Assembly (NCBI GenBank): GCA_019239895.1
Contig: JAFAZH010000006.1
Span: 1 to 64,000, forward strand
DNA: 64,000 nucleotides
Direction: 5' to 3'
Origin: Abditibacteriaceae bacterium
GTDB taxonomy: Bacteria > Armatimonadota > Abditibacteriia > Abditibacteriales > Abditibacteriaceae
Below, one piece after another: positions 38,701 to 47,866 of this stretch. The notes under the pieces were generated by a model, which was given only the letters and a program-made list of their open reading frames with translations, ran no database searches and was not told the DNA's origin. Within the stretch, counting starts at the first letter, position 1. Every line of letters starts with the position of its first letter. Both the position numbers and the translations under genes were made by a program.

Positions 38701-38728
38701 AAACGGTCAGCGCCCCTTCTGACCGTTA
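38701..38728. terminator. Hairpin between esterase and sugar-binding protein genes
   Basis: AACGGTCAG, loop CGCCCCTT, CTGACCGTT: a perfect 9-bp stem 14 nt after the esterase stop codon. The T-run is short, so it could be an attenuating or mRNA-stabilising hairpin. Confidence 0.55.
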
Positions 38729-38743
38729 TACTAATCTCACCAA

Positions 38744-40072
38744 GTGAAACCTGCTAATCCTGGTGTGAGACCTTCATTAAGCGACCTGCCGTGTTCTGCT
38801 GATGCAGTTCCCGTTGAGGGGCAGCACGTCAACCGTCGTGGGTTTTTGAAGTTTGCGTTGGTATCAGCAGGTGCTGTGCTGACGGGGTGCGGGCGTTCCC
38901 CGAACGGTTCTGGTGGACGCGTGACTTTAACCCACTGGTATCACCAATATGGTGAGACGGGAACTCAGGATGCCGTTGTCCGCTACGCTCAGGAATATAC
39001 GAAGCTGCACCCAGATGTTGATGTGCAAGTGGTGTGGGTGCCAGGTGACTATCATACCAAATTAGCCACTGCGCTACTCACTTCCGGTGGCCCCGACATC
39101 TTTGAGAGCCAGCTTTCCGTGCCAATGGTCACTGCCGAACAGGTGGTGCCCCTGGATGATCTTTTTACCCCTGAAACCAGACGCGACTTCTCCGAACGTG
39201 ACCTCGCCTCGAACTCCGTCAACGGTAAAATCTATGGCATTAAAATGCTGGATGATACCGGTGTGCTATATTACCGCAAGAGCCTGTTGGACACTGCTGG
39301 CCTCCAACCACCGACCACTATGGACGGGCTGATAGACGCCGCTAAGAAGCTGACTTCGTCCACCAGAAAAGGGCTATTTCTTGGCAACGATGGCGGTATC
39401 AGCGCACTATTAACGATAGGCCCGTGGTCGGCAGGCAGTGACTTCCTGGTTGGCGATAAAATCGTGTTCGATAACCCTCGCACGGTTGCTTTCTATGATA
39501 AGTTGCGCGCCTTGAATGATGCGGGGGCGCTCTTAATTGGTGCCCCCACTGATTGGTGGGATCCATCCGCTTTAACGCAGGGTTTAACGGTTATGCAATG
39601 GGGCGGCCTGTGGGCGTTTCCGGCGATTCATAAAGCTCTGGGTGACGACGTAGGCGGCATGGGCTGGCCTGCTTTTGATGAGGGTGGCAAGCCTGTCACT
39701 TTTTTAGGTGGCTGGTCGGCAATGGTTAATGCCCAGAGCCGTCACATCGAGGAGGCCAAACGCTATGTGAAGTGGCTGTGGATTGATAATAAAAAAATTC
39801 AGCAAGACTGGTGTCTTAGCTATGGATTTCATGTGCCGCCGCGTATCAGTGCTGCCCGTAGTGCCGCTCCTTTGCGGGCACCCTTACCTGCCCTGGCTAT
39901 GAAGAATCTGGAAGTCTACGGTCGTTTTCTGCCGCCTGCCTGGAACTCGGCTATGAATACGGCCTTGACGGATGCCGTGACTAACATTTTGAAGCAGGGT
40001 CGCCCGGCTGCCGATGAAATCCATGCTGCGGCTAAGAAGTGTGAGCGCGAGTTGAAACGGCTTTTGGAGTAA
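38744..40072 (+). CDS. ABC transporter sugar-binding lipoprotein
   Basis: The 442-aa periplasmic binding protein of the extracellular family 1 (MalE/UgpB group) has an RRGFLK twin-arginine motif (about 31-36) followed by a lipobox LTGC. It should therefore be Tat-exported and lipid-anchored. The mature part begins VTLTHWYHQYG and includes the usual YAxEYTKLHPDVDV. Substrates of the family are oligosaccharides. The start is a GTG with an unusually long region before the twin arginines; a later start is possible. Permease genes follow on the same strand. Confidence 0.92.
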   Translation: MKPANPGVRPSLSDLPCSADAVPVEGQHVNRRGFLKFALVSAGAVLTGCGRSPNGSGGRVTLTHWYHQYGETGTQDAVVRYAQEYTKLHPDVDVQVVWVPGDYHTKLATALLTSGGPDIFESQLSVPMVTAEQVVPLDDLFTPETRRDFSERDLASNSVNGKIYGIKMLDDTGVLYYRKSLLDTAGLQPPTTMDGLIDAAKKLTSSTRKGLFLGNDGGISALLTIGPWSAGSDFLVGDKIVFDNPRTVAFYDKLRALNDAGALLIGAPTDWWDPSALTQGLTVMQWGGLWAFPAIHKALGDDVGGMGWPAFDEGGKPVTFLGGWSAMVNAQSRHIEEAKRYVKWLWIDNKKIQQDWCLSYGFHVPPRISAARSAAPLRAPLPALAMKNLEVYGRFLPPAWNSAMNTALTDAVTNILKQGRPAADEIHAAAKKCERELKRLLE

Positions 40073-40084
40073 TGGTGCATTGCC

Positions 40085-40166
40085 TGTAGGCCAGACACTC
40101 CTGTCTGGCTTTACATTTTCCTGGCCAGACAACAGGCAAGAGCCAGGCAGGGGTGTCTGGCCTACA
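40085..40166. repeat. Palindromic intergenic repeat (26-bp arms)
   Basis: TGTAGGCCAGACACTCCTGT and the next six bases (40085-40110) mirror 40141-40166 with two mismatches. The element fills the gap between the binding protein and the first permease genes. It looks like a REP/MITE-type element. As RNA it could form a stable hairpin that protects the upstream message and lowers permease expression relative to the binding protein (inference). Confidence 0.75.
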
Positions 40167-40243
40167 ATATGTCTGACCTACAATGTGCCTGGTCTGCTGT
40201 TTTACCAGTAGAGAGTAACCGACGATAGAGAATTGTAACTTCA

Positions 40244-41197
40244 ATGCAATCAACCGACACCCATCTGAACGCGAACCATGCCAGGAAATTCTCTCGGCGT
40301 GAACGGTCGGCAACTTTGGCGTTTTGGGCGTTTGTTGCGCCAATGGTGATTGGCTTGACAGTGTTCACGCTCATTCCCATTGTGTGGGGCTTTTTGCTGA
40401 GTCTTTCCCACGCCCAAAACACCATCCATGTTGGCCACTTTATTGGCCTGGCGAATTATCAAGATTTGCTTACCGATGAGCAATTTCTGCGCTCATTATG
40501 GACAGTGGTCATCTTCGCGCTGTTCATTGTGCCACTCACTTACGTCGTGTCGTTGAGCTTAGCCTTGCTGGTCAATCGGGTGGGGTGGGGCCGACCCTTC
40601 TTTCGCACTGTGTTCTTCTTGCCATCGGCAGTCTCCTATGTCGTCGCCTCGCTGATCTGGAGGGTTAGCCTGTTTAACGGTCTCCCCTTTGGCTTTGCCA
40701 ATAAGGTAATCTCTGCTTTTGGAGTTGGCCCCATTGCCTGGATTGGGACAGTCAACCCACCCTGGTATTGGCTGGTTTTGGTGACAGCACGGCTCTGGCT
40801 CCAGGTCGGGTTTTACATGATTATCTTCCTGGCCGGGTTGCAAGAGATTCCCCGTTCGGTTTATGAAGCGGCGGCAGTGGATGGTGCGGATCGGGGGTGG
40901 GCTGTGTTGCGCCATATTACGCTGCCGCAGTTACGCAACACTTCCATCTCGGTTTTGCTGCTGAACCTGATTGCGGCTTTCCAGGCGTTTGATGAGTTCT
41001 ACAATATTCTGGGCGGCTCTGGCGCTTCGGTCGGCAATACAGCCCTAGCGCGTCCGCCGCTGGTTTATTTATACGGATTGGCTCTCAGTGACCAGGATTT
41101 CGGGCGCGGCACGGCGGGTGCTTTCATTCTCACTATGCTTATCTTTGCCGTGACGCTGATTCAAGGCCGGATTCTGGGCTTTGGCCAGGCGGATTAA
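40244..41197 (+). CDS. Sugar ABC transporter permease (MalF/UgpA type)
   Basis: The 317-aa protein has six strongly hydrophobic segments and the EAA loop EAAAVDGADRGWAVLRHITLP (about 206-226), which docks the ATPase. It pairs with the MalG-type permease that starts 13 nt after its stop. No Shine-Dalgarno sequence is evident. The ATP-binding subunit is absent nearby, as is common when a shared MsmX/UgpC-type ATPase serves several importers. Confidence 0.94.
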   Translation: MQSTDTHLNANHARKFSRRERSATLAFWAFVAPMVIGLTVFTLIPIVWGFLLSLSHAQNTIHVGHFIGLANYQDLLTDEQFLRSLWTVVIFALFIVPLTYVVSLSLALLVNRVGWGRPFFRTVFFLPSAVSYVVASLIWRVSLFNGLPFGFANKVISAFGVGPIAWIGTVNPPWYWLVLVTARLWLQVGFYMIIFLAGLQEIPRSVYEAAAVDGADRGWAVLRHITLPQLRNTSISVLLLNLIAAFQAFDEFYNILGGSGASVGNTALARPPLVYLYGLALSDQDFGRGTAGAFILTMLIFAVTLIQGRILGFGQAD

Positions 41198-41209
41198 GAG
41201 AAACAACTT

Positions 41210-42049
41210 ATGAAGACACGACCTTGGCAAGATAGATTAGGCGATGTCGGGCGCTATGGGCTACTGGCTTTGCTCGCTCTGCTCTTTTTAATCCCTTTCT
41301 ATTTAATCTTGCGCAACGCCTTTATGACCGATGCGCAGATTACCTCTTTCCATTGGTCATGGTTGCCTCTGCCGCCGCACGGTGAGAACTTTCAGCAACT
41401 GTTCAAAGACCCGGCGGCCCCACTGCTCACCGGCTTAGAAAACTCAGCGATTATAGCAATTACCACCCTGGTCTTGCAGATGCTCTTTTCCTCGATGGCG
41501 GGTTATGCCTTGGCGCGTATTCCAGCGCGAGGGCGCAGTGTGGTTTTCTTTCTCATCGTGGCAACCCTCATGATTCCGGGTGCTGTCACCTTCGTGCCGA
41601 CTTATGCGGTGATGGCTTACCTGGGAGGAGTCAACACCCGTTGGGGCATTATCGCTCCCGGCCTGTTCAGTGCTTTTTCGACGTTTCTCTTTCGCCAGTT
41701 CTACCTGGGCTTTCCGGCGGAAATCGAAGAAGCGGGACAACTCGATGGACTCGGCTATTTTGGCATCTACTGGCACTTGCTGGTGCCTAATTCCACCAGT
41801 GTGCTGATGTCGTTAGGCGTGCTGACCTTTATCGGCAGTTGGAACTCCTTCCTGTGGCCGTTGGTGATCGGGCAAGACCCCTCGTCATGGACGGTGCAGG
41901 TTGTGCTTTCGACCTTCCTGACCGCTCAGACACTTGAATTAGCCCATCTCTTTGCCGCCGCTGCCATTGGCATTTTGCCCTTGGTCATCGTCTTTCTGCT
42001 TATGCAACGGTACATCGTTGAGGGAGCTAAGTTTTCTGGTGGCAAGTAA
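41210..42049 (+). CDS. Sugar ABC transporter permease (MalG/UgpE type)
   Basis: A 279-aa protein with six membrane segments and the EAA loop EEAGQLDGLGYFGIYWHLLVP (about 178-198). It completes the importer with the binding protein and first permease. It is followed after 22 nt by the GH141-like gene, so transport and polymer breakdown are probably co-transcribed. Confidence 0.94.
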   Translation: MKTRPWQDRLGDVGRYGLLALLALLFLIPFYLILRNAFMTDAQITSFHWSWLPLPPHGENFQQLFKDPAAPLLTGLENSAIIAITTLVLQMLFSSMAGYALARIPARGRSVVFFLIVATLMIPGAVTFVPTYAVMAYLGGVNTRWGIIAPGLFSAFSTFLFRQFYLGFPAEIEEAGQLDGLGYFGIYWHLLVPNSTSVLMSLGVLTFIGSWNSFLWPLVIGQDPSSWTVQVVLSTFLTAQTLELAHLFAAAAIGILPLVIVFLLMQRYIVEGAKFSGGK

Positions 42050-42071
42050 ATATCTGGAGTGACTAATTTCT

Positions 42072-44234
42072 ATGCTGCACTCGAAATCAAGACTCAACTA
42101 TGGGCTGCTCCTTATCTGTCTCATGGGCGCAGCGCGCACCACCCTGGCCGCGAATCTGTACGTGGCAACCAATGGCAGTGATACCAACGATGGCTCAGTG
42201 CGACATCCTTTTGCTTCGTTGCAACGGGCACGCGATGCCGTACGGGGACTAAAAGCAACCGGGCCGGTGACGGTTTATGTGCGAGGCGGCCTTTACCCCC
42301 TGGATAAAACTCTGGCTTTAGGGGCGGAGGATAGCGGTAGTGAGAAATCACCTATTGTTTATCAGGCTTACCGTAATGAGAAGGCGACGATTATTGGTGG
42401 CCGTCGTATAACGGGGTTCCGCCCTTACAAGGGTCAGATTCTTCAGGCTGATGTGGGTGCGCAAGGCTTCAAGGATATTTACTTTCGTCAACTGTTCTTT
42501 AACGGCAAACGCCAACAGCTTGCTCGTTATCCAAACTTTGATCCGGCGAACCCTTATGGCGGTGGTTGGGCCTATGTCGCTGGTCAGCCGATTCCCATGT
42601 ATAGTGATGTGCCCAATGAAAGTCGGCGCACGCTTATGTTTCGGCCCCAGGATGTGCATCAATGGGCGCACCCGGAAGAAGGCGAGGTGATGGTGTTTCC
42701 GCGCTTCAACTGGTGGAACAATATCATCCCTATTGCCTCCATTGACCGTGATAAAAACGTCATGACATTAACGCAGGATGCCTCGTATGGTATTCGGGCT
42801 GGCGACCGTTATTATGTGCGTAATTTGTTTGAGGAACTTGATGCGCCGGGTGAATGGTATTTAGACCGCCGCACCTGGACACTCTATTTCTGGCCGCCAG
42901 CGGATATTAACAATAGTACCGTCTACGCGCCAACGCTGGAAACTCTTATTGCAATGAATGGTGTCTCGAATGTTGAGTGGCGCGGTTTTACTTTTGAGTG
43001 CTGTGATGGCACTGGGCTTAAACTGACCAACTGCTCCAACTGCCTGGTCTCTGGTAACACCATTCGCAACGTCGGCGGGCGAGCCGATTGGAACATTACG
43101 GCGGTAGCGGTGGATGGCGGCGCTCATGATGGAGTGGTGGGTAATGACATCTACGAAGTCGGCGGCAACGCGATTGCCCTGAGTGGCGGCGACCGCACCA
43201 CACTGACTCCGGCGGGGCATTATGCCGACAATAACTACATTCACCACACCGGAGTTTTCTTTAAGCAGGGTGTGGGCGTTAACGTTACCGGGGTGGGCAA
43301 CCGGGTCGCGCATAACCTGATTCACGATTGCCCCCGCTTTGCTATCTCCTGGTCGGGTAACGACCACGTCTTTGAATACAATCACATCCGCCACATTGAC
43401 CTCGAAACGGAAGATACCGGTGCTATTTACTCCTGGGATGTAGATTGGACCATGCGCGGCACACAAATGCGCTACAATTACATCCACGATGTGCTAGGCT
43501 ATGGACGGGACAACGGCAAGTGGGTCTCGCCGCACTTCTCGTGGGGCTTTTATCTCGATGACGGCACCTGTGGCGTTCATGTTTACGGTAACATCGTGGC
43601 GCGGGCGGCTTTAGGCGGCACGCATATTCATGGTGGGCGCGATAACGTCATTGAGAACAACATCTTTATAGACGGCACGCGCCAGCAGATGACTTATAGT
43701 GGCTATACCGAGAAAGAGCCGCACTTCCCGGAGATGAAGGAAAAGTATCAGAAGACGATGAACCCCGCCTATAACAAATATCCTGGGTTAGCCAATATGG
43801 ATTTGGCGACAGGTTATCAGATGGCGGGCAATAAGTTTCTGCGCAACATCATTTACTATCATGACCCCAATGCCAAGCTGTACGCGATGTATCACTTACC
43901 CTTCGATAAGACTCAATCCGACTTCAACATTATTCAACATTTCGGGCAGCCACTCCGTGTTGATCTGAATAATGTGCCTGCCGATAAACAATGGGACGAG
44001 TGGAAGAAGTTAGGCTTTGAGCAGCATTCGTTGCTGGCTGATCCCCTCTTTAATGATGCCGCCAAAGACGACTATCGCCTGCGTCCTAATTCACCCGCTC
44101 TGGTCCTGGGCTTTAAACCCATTCCCATCGAACAAGTTGGCCCCTACCGCGACGCCCGCCGGGCGTCCTGGCCCATTATTGAAGCCGAAGGCGCACGCGA
44201 GAAGCCACTGGTTAGTGAAGCCCCTGCACATTAG
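42072..44234 (+). CDS. Secreted right-handed parallel beta-helix protein, GH141-like
   Basis: The 720-aa protein has a signal peptide (cleavage near TTLAAN). The start NLYVATNGSDTNDG followed by HPFASLQRARDAVRG is the typical opening of GH141 and related beta-helix enzymes. The central part (about 300-560) has short repeats with N/V/I ladders, such as LVSGNTIRNVGGRAD and VVGNDIYEVGGNAI. GH141 members include alpha-L-fucosidase and xylanase activities. It is last in the esterase/importer run and ends before a strong terminator. Exact substrate is unknown. Confidence 0.85.
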   Translation: MLHSKSRLNYGLLLICLMGAARTTLAANLYVATNGSDTNDGSVRHPFASLQRARDAVRGLKATGPVTVYVRGGLYPLDKTLALGAEDSGSEKSPIVYQAYRNEKATIIGGRRITGFRPYKGQILQADVGAQGFKDIYFRQLFFNGKRQQLARYPNFDPANPYGGGWAYVAGQPIPMYSDVPNESRRTLMFRPQDVHQWAHPEEGEVMVFPRFNWWNNIIPIASIDRDKNVMTLTQDASYGIRAGDRYYVRNLFEELDAPGEWYLDRRTWTLYFWPPADINNSTVYAPTLETLIAMNGVSNVEWRGFTFECCDGTGLKLTNCSNCLVSGNTIRNVGGRADWNITAVAVDGGAHDGVVGNDIYEVGGNAIALSGGDRTTLTPAGHYADNNYIHHTGVFFKQGVGVNVTGVGNRVAHNLIHDCPRFAISWSGNDHVFEYNHIRHIDLETEDTGAIYSWDVDWTMRGTQMRYNYIHDVLGYGRDNGKWVSPHFSWGFYLDDGTCGVHVYGNIVARAALGGTHIHGGRDNVIENNIFIDGTRQQMTYSGYTEKEPHFPEMKEKYQKTMNPAYNKYPGLANMDLATGYQMAGNKFLRNIIYYHDPNAKLYAMYHLPFDKTQSDFNIIQHFGQPLRVDLNNVPADKQWDEWKKLGFEQHSLLADPLFNDAAKDDYRLRPNSPALVLGFKPIPIEQVGPYRDARRASWPIIEAEGAREKPLVSEAPAH

Positions 44235-44258
44235 CCATTGAGGATTTTCTGAGAGGTT

Positions 44259-44303
44259 ATAAGAAGAGGCGCAAGCATGATATTTGCTTACGCCTCTTCT
44301 TAA
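44259..44303. terminator. Bidirectional terminator between convergent genes
   Basis: TAAGAAGAGGCGCAAGCA, loop of about 7 nt, TGCTTACGCCTCTTCTTA: an 18-bp stem with one mismatch, A-rich before and T-rich after. It can end both the GH141-like transcript and the minus-strand gene at 44312. Confidence 0.85.
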
Positions 44304-44311
44304 GCGTCTGG

Positions 44312-44629
44312 TTAATCTAGGCTGCGGAGATCGTCAGAATAGTAACGTTTGACTATACACTGACCATCGGCTTCGATGTGATAGTAGAACTTGTGCCGGG
44401 CGCGATGCCAGCCGATTTCACAAATAAGGCCAGAGCGCGGAGTGGTGTTGCGTTCATTGAGAATAACCTGCACCCGTTGACCTTTGTGAAAGGTGGGGAG
44501 AGCATGGCTAGGATTAACTAATTTGAGTTGGTGTTGCTGATACAGCATAGTTATGTTATTGACGTTGTGCGATAGAATTTGTTCTTGAATCTGGCCTTCA
44601 GCGCAGTCTCTTTCTTGTATTTTTCGCAT
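44312..44629 (-). CDS. Small SH3-like barrel protein of unknown function
   Basis: The 105-aa product starts MRKIQERDCAEGQ, with GAGGG about 7 nt before its ATG. An upstream ATG at 44707 would overlap the divergent gene. Residues 50-105 look like a small beta-barrel (HKGQRVQVILN, then SGLICEIGWHRARHKFYYHI). Similar short domains occur in carbohydrate- or nucleic-acid-associated proteins, but no family is recognised. It is divergent from the GH-A hydrolase, and their promoters share 44630-44686. Confidence 0.65.
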   Translation of the reverse strand: MRKIQERDCAEGQIQEQILSHNVNNITMLYQQHQLKLVNPSHALPTFHKGQRVQVILNERNTTPRSGLICEIGWHRARHKFYYHIEADGQCIVKRYYSDDLRSLD

Positions 44630-44686
44630 AGGAACCCTCGATAGAATCACGTAAAATGAGAAGCACTTTCCCGGAAAGGAATCAAT

Positions 44687-47653
44687 ATGACTTGGCAAAT
44701 ACTTCAAATGCGTATCGTCAGCTTATTTATCGTCACCCTGTGGATGATGCGGGGTGCAACGGCTCAACCCCGCGCCTTGCTGATTGAATCAACCAATGGG
44801 GCCACTACTTTTTCTAACCGTTTAGCAGCAACTCTAACCCGCGCTGGCTACGCTGTTGAGCGGCACAATTTTGATGTTGCCCTCGAACCGAATGCCTTCA
44901 CAGACGCCCGCTTGCAACTGGTAGCGATTCCTGATGCTCGCGTCTTGCCCCATGCGCTGCATGTGCCCCTGGAACAATTCCTGCGACGTGGTGGAGATTT
45001 GCTCGCCTTTGGCCTGCCTGCCTGGAGTAAAGCGTTATTGAGGGATAATGGACGTTGGATGGAAGCCGAAGAGTATGCACGGCTCAACGTTGCCACGCCG
45101 CCACCGCACCCCTTGACCATCCTTAGCGATGCGCCTGTGACGGCATGGATGCGCAGCTCCAATGAACCCACTTCTAAAGCCACTTATGAGATTGTGCCAC
45201 AGACCCCATCATCTCGAACCACAGCCCTGCACGCTGTCATCGCCAACCTCACGGGGTGGGACACCCTCACTTCGCCGCCGATTGCTGCGCCATTCGCAGC
45301 AGGCACAGATCGCACCGTGTTCTCGGCCAAAGGTGGCCCAAATACCCACGCCCTGGCGGTGGAATGGGAAGAACGCGATGGCTCCCGCTGGATCGCCGCC
45401 GTGCCGCTCACGAATCAATGGCGGCGCTACGAGTTGGCTCCCACGGCCTTCCACTACTGGCAGAGCAACCCGCAACGCAGTGGCGACCATTTTCGCCCGG
45501 AGCAAGCGGCACGCTTCAAGGTTGGTCTGGCTTTTAGCCACAGCGGTTCCGAAGGGGGGCGGCAGGAGTGGTGGATCAGCAACCTGGGAACAGCTTCTCG
45601 TGCGGAATCTCCACTAGCTTCCTTGGGTGAGGCTCCCTCACTGGATGGCCTCTATCCTGGCTACAAAGATTTTCGTATCCACGAGCCTCATGTTAATTTG
45701 CGGGCCGCGTCGCCTGCGCTTTTCCCAACCATTCATTTGCCCGCGCCACAGGGCACCCTCTATTCGCCGCATCCGCGCCCTTCTGGGGCCGGTTTCGCTA
45801 AAGAGCGCAAGGCCCGCTTTGTGCCTTTGTTGGAAGCACACGCCCCCGGCAGCAACCTCTGGCGCGGCGTGCCGGGCGCACTTTATGTGCATGACGTAAA
45901 GGGGCGTTATCACGGTGGCCGCTGGGCTGTCTTTGGTATCACCGACCCGGCGTTTCTCGCCTCGTCTGGTTTTTTGTCCGGGGTTGAGACATTAGCCCGC
46001 CGACTTCAAGGGCCGCTTTTATACGAAGGTGGCACCGATTGGTATACTATTTTCACCAATCAACCACTGCATATCGGGGCGCGGCTTTCTCCAATGAGAG
46101 GGGCTATGCCTGCCGGGGCGAATCTGCATGTGCAAATCCAACTCACGCAAATTCAGGGTGGGCATCGTGTCTGGCAGAAGATGTGGCCAGCCGCAAGCCA
46201 ACTCACAGCCACGACCTGGGTGCCGCCGCGCGGCGAGCGTGGCCCGTGGCGAGTTGATGTTACTCTCTGGCAAAACAACCAATTACTGGATGAGCTAACC
46301 CATGAGGTTTATGTGTGGAACTATCCAGCTAAGCCGCAATATGTGACGACGGCGCAAGGCCGGTTTCTATTAGGCGGTAACCCCTGGAAGATTCACGGCG
46401 TGAATTATATGCCATCGTCAGGTATCGCGCGTGACCTGCCGGAAGACGCCGCTGATTTTGAACTATGGTTAGGCAAAGCGCCCTATGACCCGGTCATTGT
46501 GGCGCGTGACCTCGACAACGTGCGACGGCTTGGCCTTAACGCGGTTTCTATCTTTATTTATGGTGGCTCTCGCAATTCCGGCAACTTACTCGATATATTG
46601 CGTCAATGCGCCGCGCGTGGTCTCAAGGTGAACCTGGGATTGCGCCCCGGCACTCCGATTGACTTTGCTCCGCAATGGAAAGAAATTCGTCCGGTGATGG
46701 AGATGTATCATCTGCGTGACAGTAATACGGTTTTTGCTTATGACTTAGCGTGGGAGCCAAGCTGGGGCAATCATGAACTGCGCCGGGCGCAAGACGCTGA
46801 GTGGACGCAGTGGGTGCTGCACCGCTATGGTAGCATCGAGCAAGCAGCCACTGCATGGGAGTTTCCGGCTCCGCGTGCGGGTGAGAGCCTCACCAATCCC
46901 ACCGATGAGCAGGTTAGCCACGACGGGCCGTGGCGCAAATTCGTGATAGATTACCGAAAGTTCTTAGCGGAGCTATTGCGCGAACGTTATGGTCACGCCC
47001 GGCAGATGGTGCGCAGCGTTGATCCACATCATTTGGTTTCTTTTCGCATGTCGGAGGCAGGCGACCCCAACAACCGAGGCGATGGTTTTCTGCCCTATGA
47101 CTTTCCGGGTCTGGCCGAAGCAGTTGATTTTCTTGCCCCGGAAGCCTATGGGCGTATCGGCACCTGGGAGAAGACACGTCCTGGCTGGTTTGAGGTGGCC
47201 TATGCTCGCGCTATCGCGCCCACCAAGCCAGTCATCTGGGCCGAAGTTGGCAATAGTAACTGGGTGCCCGGTTTAGACGAATCGCCGCCCAATCGCTTAC
47301 AGTTTCAGGCGGACTTCTTGCGCGCTTTTTATCGGATGATGCTGGCCTCTGGCAGCAATGGCCTCTTTTTCTGGTGGTATCCCGGCGGCTTCCGCAATGG
47401 CGAGAATAGCGATTTTGGCATTATCAATCCCGATGGTACTGACCGCCCCGCCAGTCGCGTTATCCGAGAACAGGCCACAACCTTTCTGCATTCACCTGCC
47501 CCTGTGCCGACGAATGCTAAACTGGGAATCCAACTCTGGGCGGACGCGGCAGGCATCTTTGGCGTTTATGAAACTGCCGGGCCGCAATTCTGGCAACTGG
47601 TGGCACAGGGCAAACAACCGGAGTTAGTGGTGCAAAACAAGTCAGGGTTTTAA
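44687..47653 (+). CDS. Secreted GH-A clan glycoside hydrolase (GH5/GH42-like)
   Basis: The 988-aa protein has a signal peptide (cleavage near ATAQP). A flavodoxin/GATase-like N-terminal region follows (about 28-130), then beta-sandwich domains. From about residue 560 a TIM barrel has acid/base candidate E690 in DLAWEPSW and nucleophile candidate E853 in VIWAEVGNS. It lies between a GH42-like and a GH5-like arrangement, so only the clan is assigned. AAAGGA precedes the ATG. It probably trims oligosaccharides or galactosides outside the cell. A palindromic repeat follows its stop codon. Confidence 0.85.
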   Translation: MTWQILQMRIVSLFIVTLWMMRGATAQPRALLIESTNGATTFSNRLAATLTRAGYAVERHNFDVALEPNAFTDARLQLVAIPDARVLPHALHVPLEQFLRRGGDLLAFGLPAWSKALLRDNGRWMEAEEYARLNVATPPPHPLTILSDAPVTAWMRSSNEPTSKATYEIVPQTPSSRTTALHAVIANLTGWDTLTSPPIAAPFAAGTDRTVFSAKGGPNTHALAVEWEERDGSRWIAAVPLTNQWRRYELAPTAFHYWQSNPQRSGDHFRPEQAARFKVGLAFSHSGSEGGRQEWWISNLGTASRAESPLASLGEAPSLDGLYPGYKDFRIHEPHVNLRAASPALFPTIHLPAPQGTLYSPHPRPSGAGFAKERKARFVPLLEAHAPGSNLWRGVPGALYVHDVKGRYHGGRWAVFGITDPAFLASSGFLSGVETLARRLQGPLLYEGGTDWYTIFTNQPLHIGARLSPMRGAMPAGANLHVQIQLTQIQGGHRVWQKMWPAASQLTATTWVPPRGERGPWRVDVTLWQNNQLLDELTHEVYVWNYPAKPQYVTTAQGRFLLGGNPWKIHGVNYMPSSGIARDLPEDAADFELWLGKAPYDPVIVARDLDNVRRLGLNAVSIFIYGGSRNSGNLLDILRQCAARGLKVNLGLRPGTPIDFAPQWKEIRPVMEMYHLRDSNTVFAYDLAWEPSWGNHELRRAQDAEWTQWVLHRYGSIEQAATAWEFPAPRAGESLTNPTDEQVSHDGPWRKFVIDYRKFLAELLRERYGHARQMVRSVDPHHLVSFRMSEAGDPNNRGDGFLPYDFPGLAEAVDFLAPEAYGRIGTWEKTRPGWFEVAYARAIAPTKPVIWAEVGNSNWVPGLDESPPNRLQFQADFLRAFYRMMLASGSNGLFFWWYPGGFRNGENSDFGIINPDGTDRPASRVIREQATTFLHSPAPVPTNAKLGIQLWADAAGIFGVYETAGPQFWQLVAQGKQPELVVQNKSGF

Positions 47654-47655
47654 AT

Positions 47656-47799
47656 TGCCGGGCGATTGAAATCACGGCAACCACAGCGCAAAGTCCGCCT
47701 GCGCGGACTCAACAGGGATAGGTGTGCATATAGAGCCTAAATGAGCCTGCGCAGGCAGGCTTAGCGCCGTTGTTGCCTGCGGCTTCAGCCGCCTGGCTA
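47656..47799. repeat. Palindromic MITE/REP-like element, copy 1
   Basis: The ends GCCGGGCGATTGAAATCACG and GCCAGGCGGCTGAAGCCGCA (complement) are imperfect inverted copies. Both arms continue with GCAAC, CAGCGC and AGTCCGCCTGCGCGGACT-like segments. The element at 52478 has the same plan. Both sit immediately 3' of a glycoside hydrolase gene. Confidence 0.75.
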
Positions 47800-47866
47800 T
47801 GGAAGATATGATGTAGAGCAGCAAAGATAGTCCTAAAACAAAAACATAAATCAGGGAGATAAAGTT

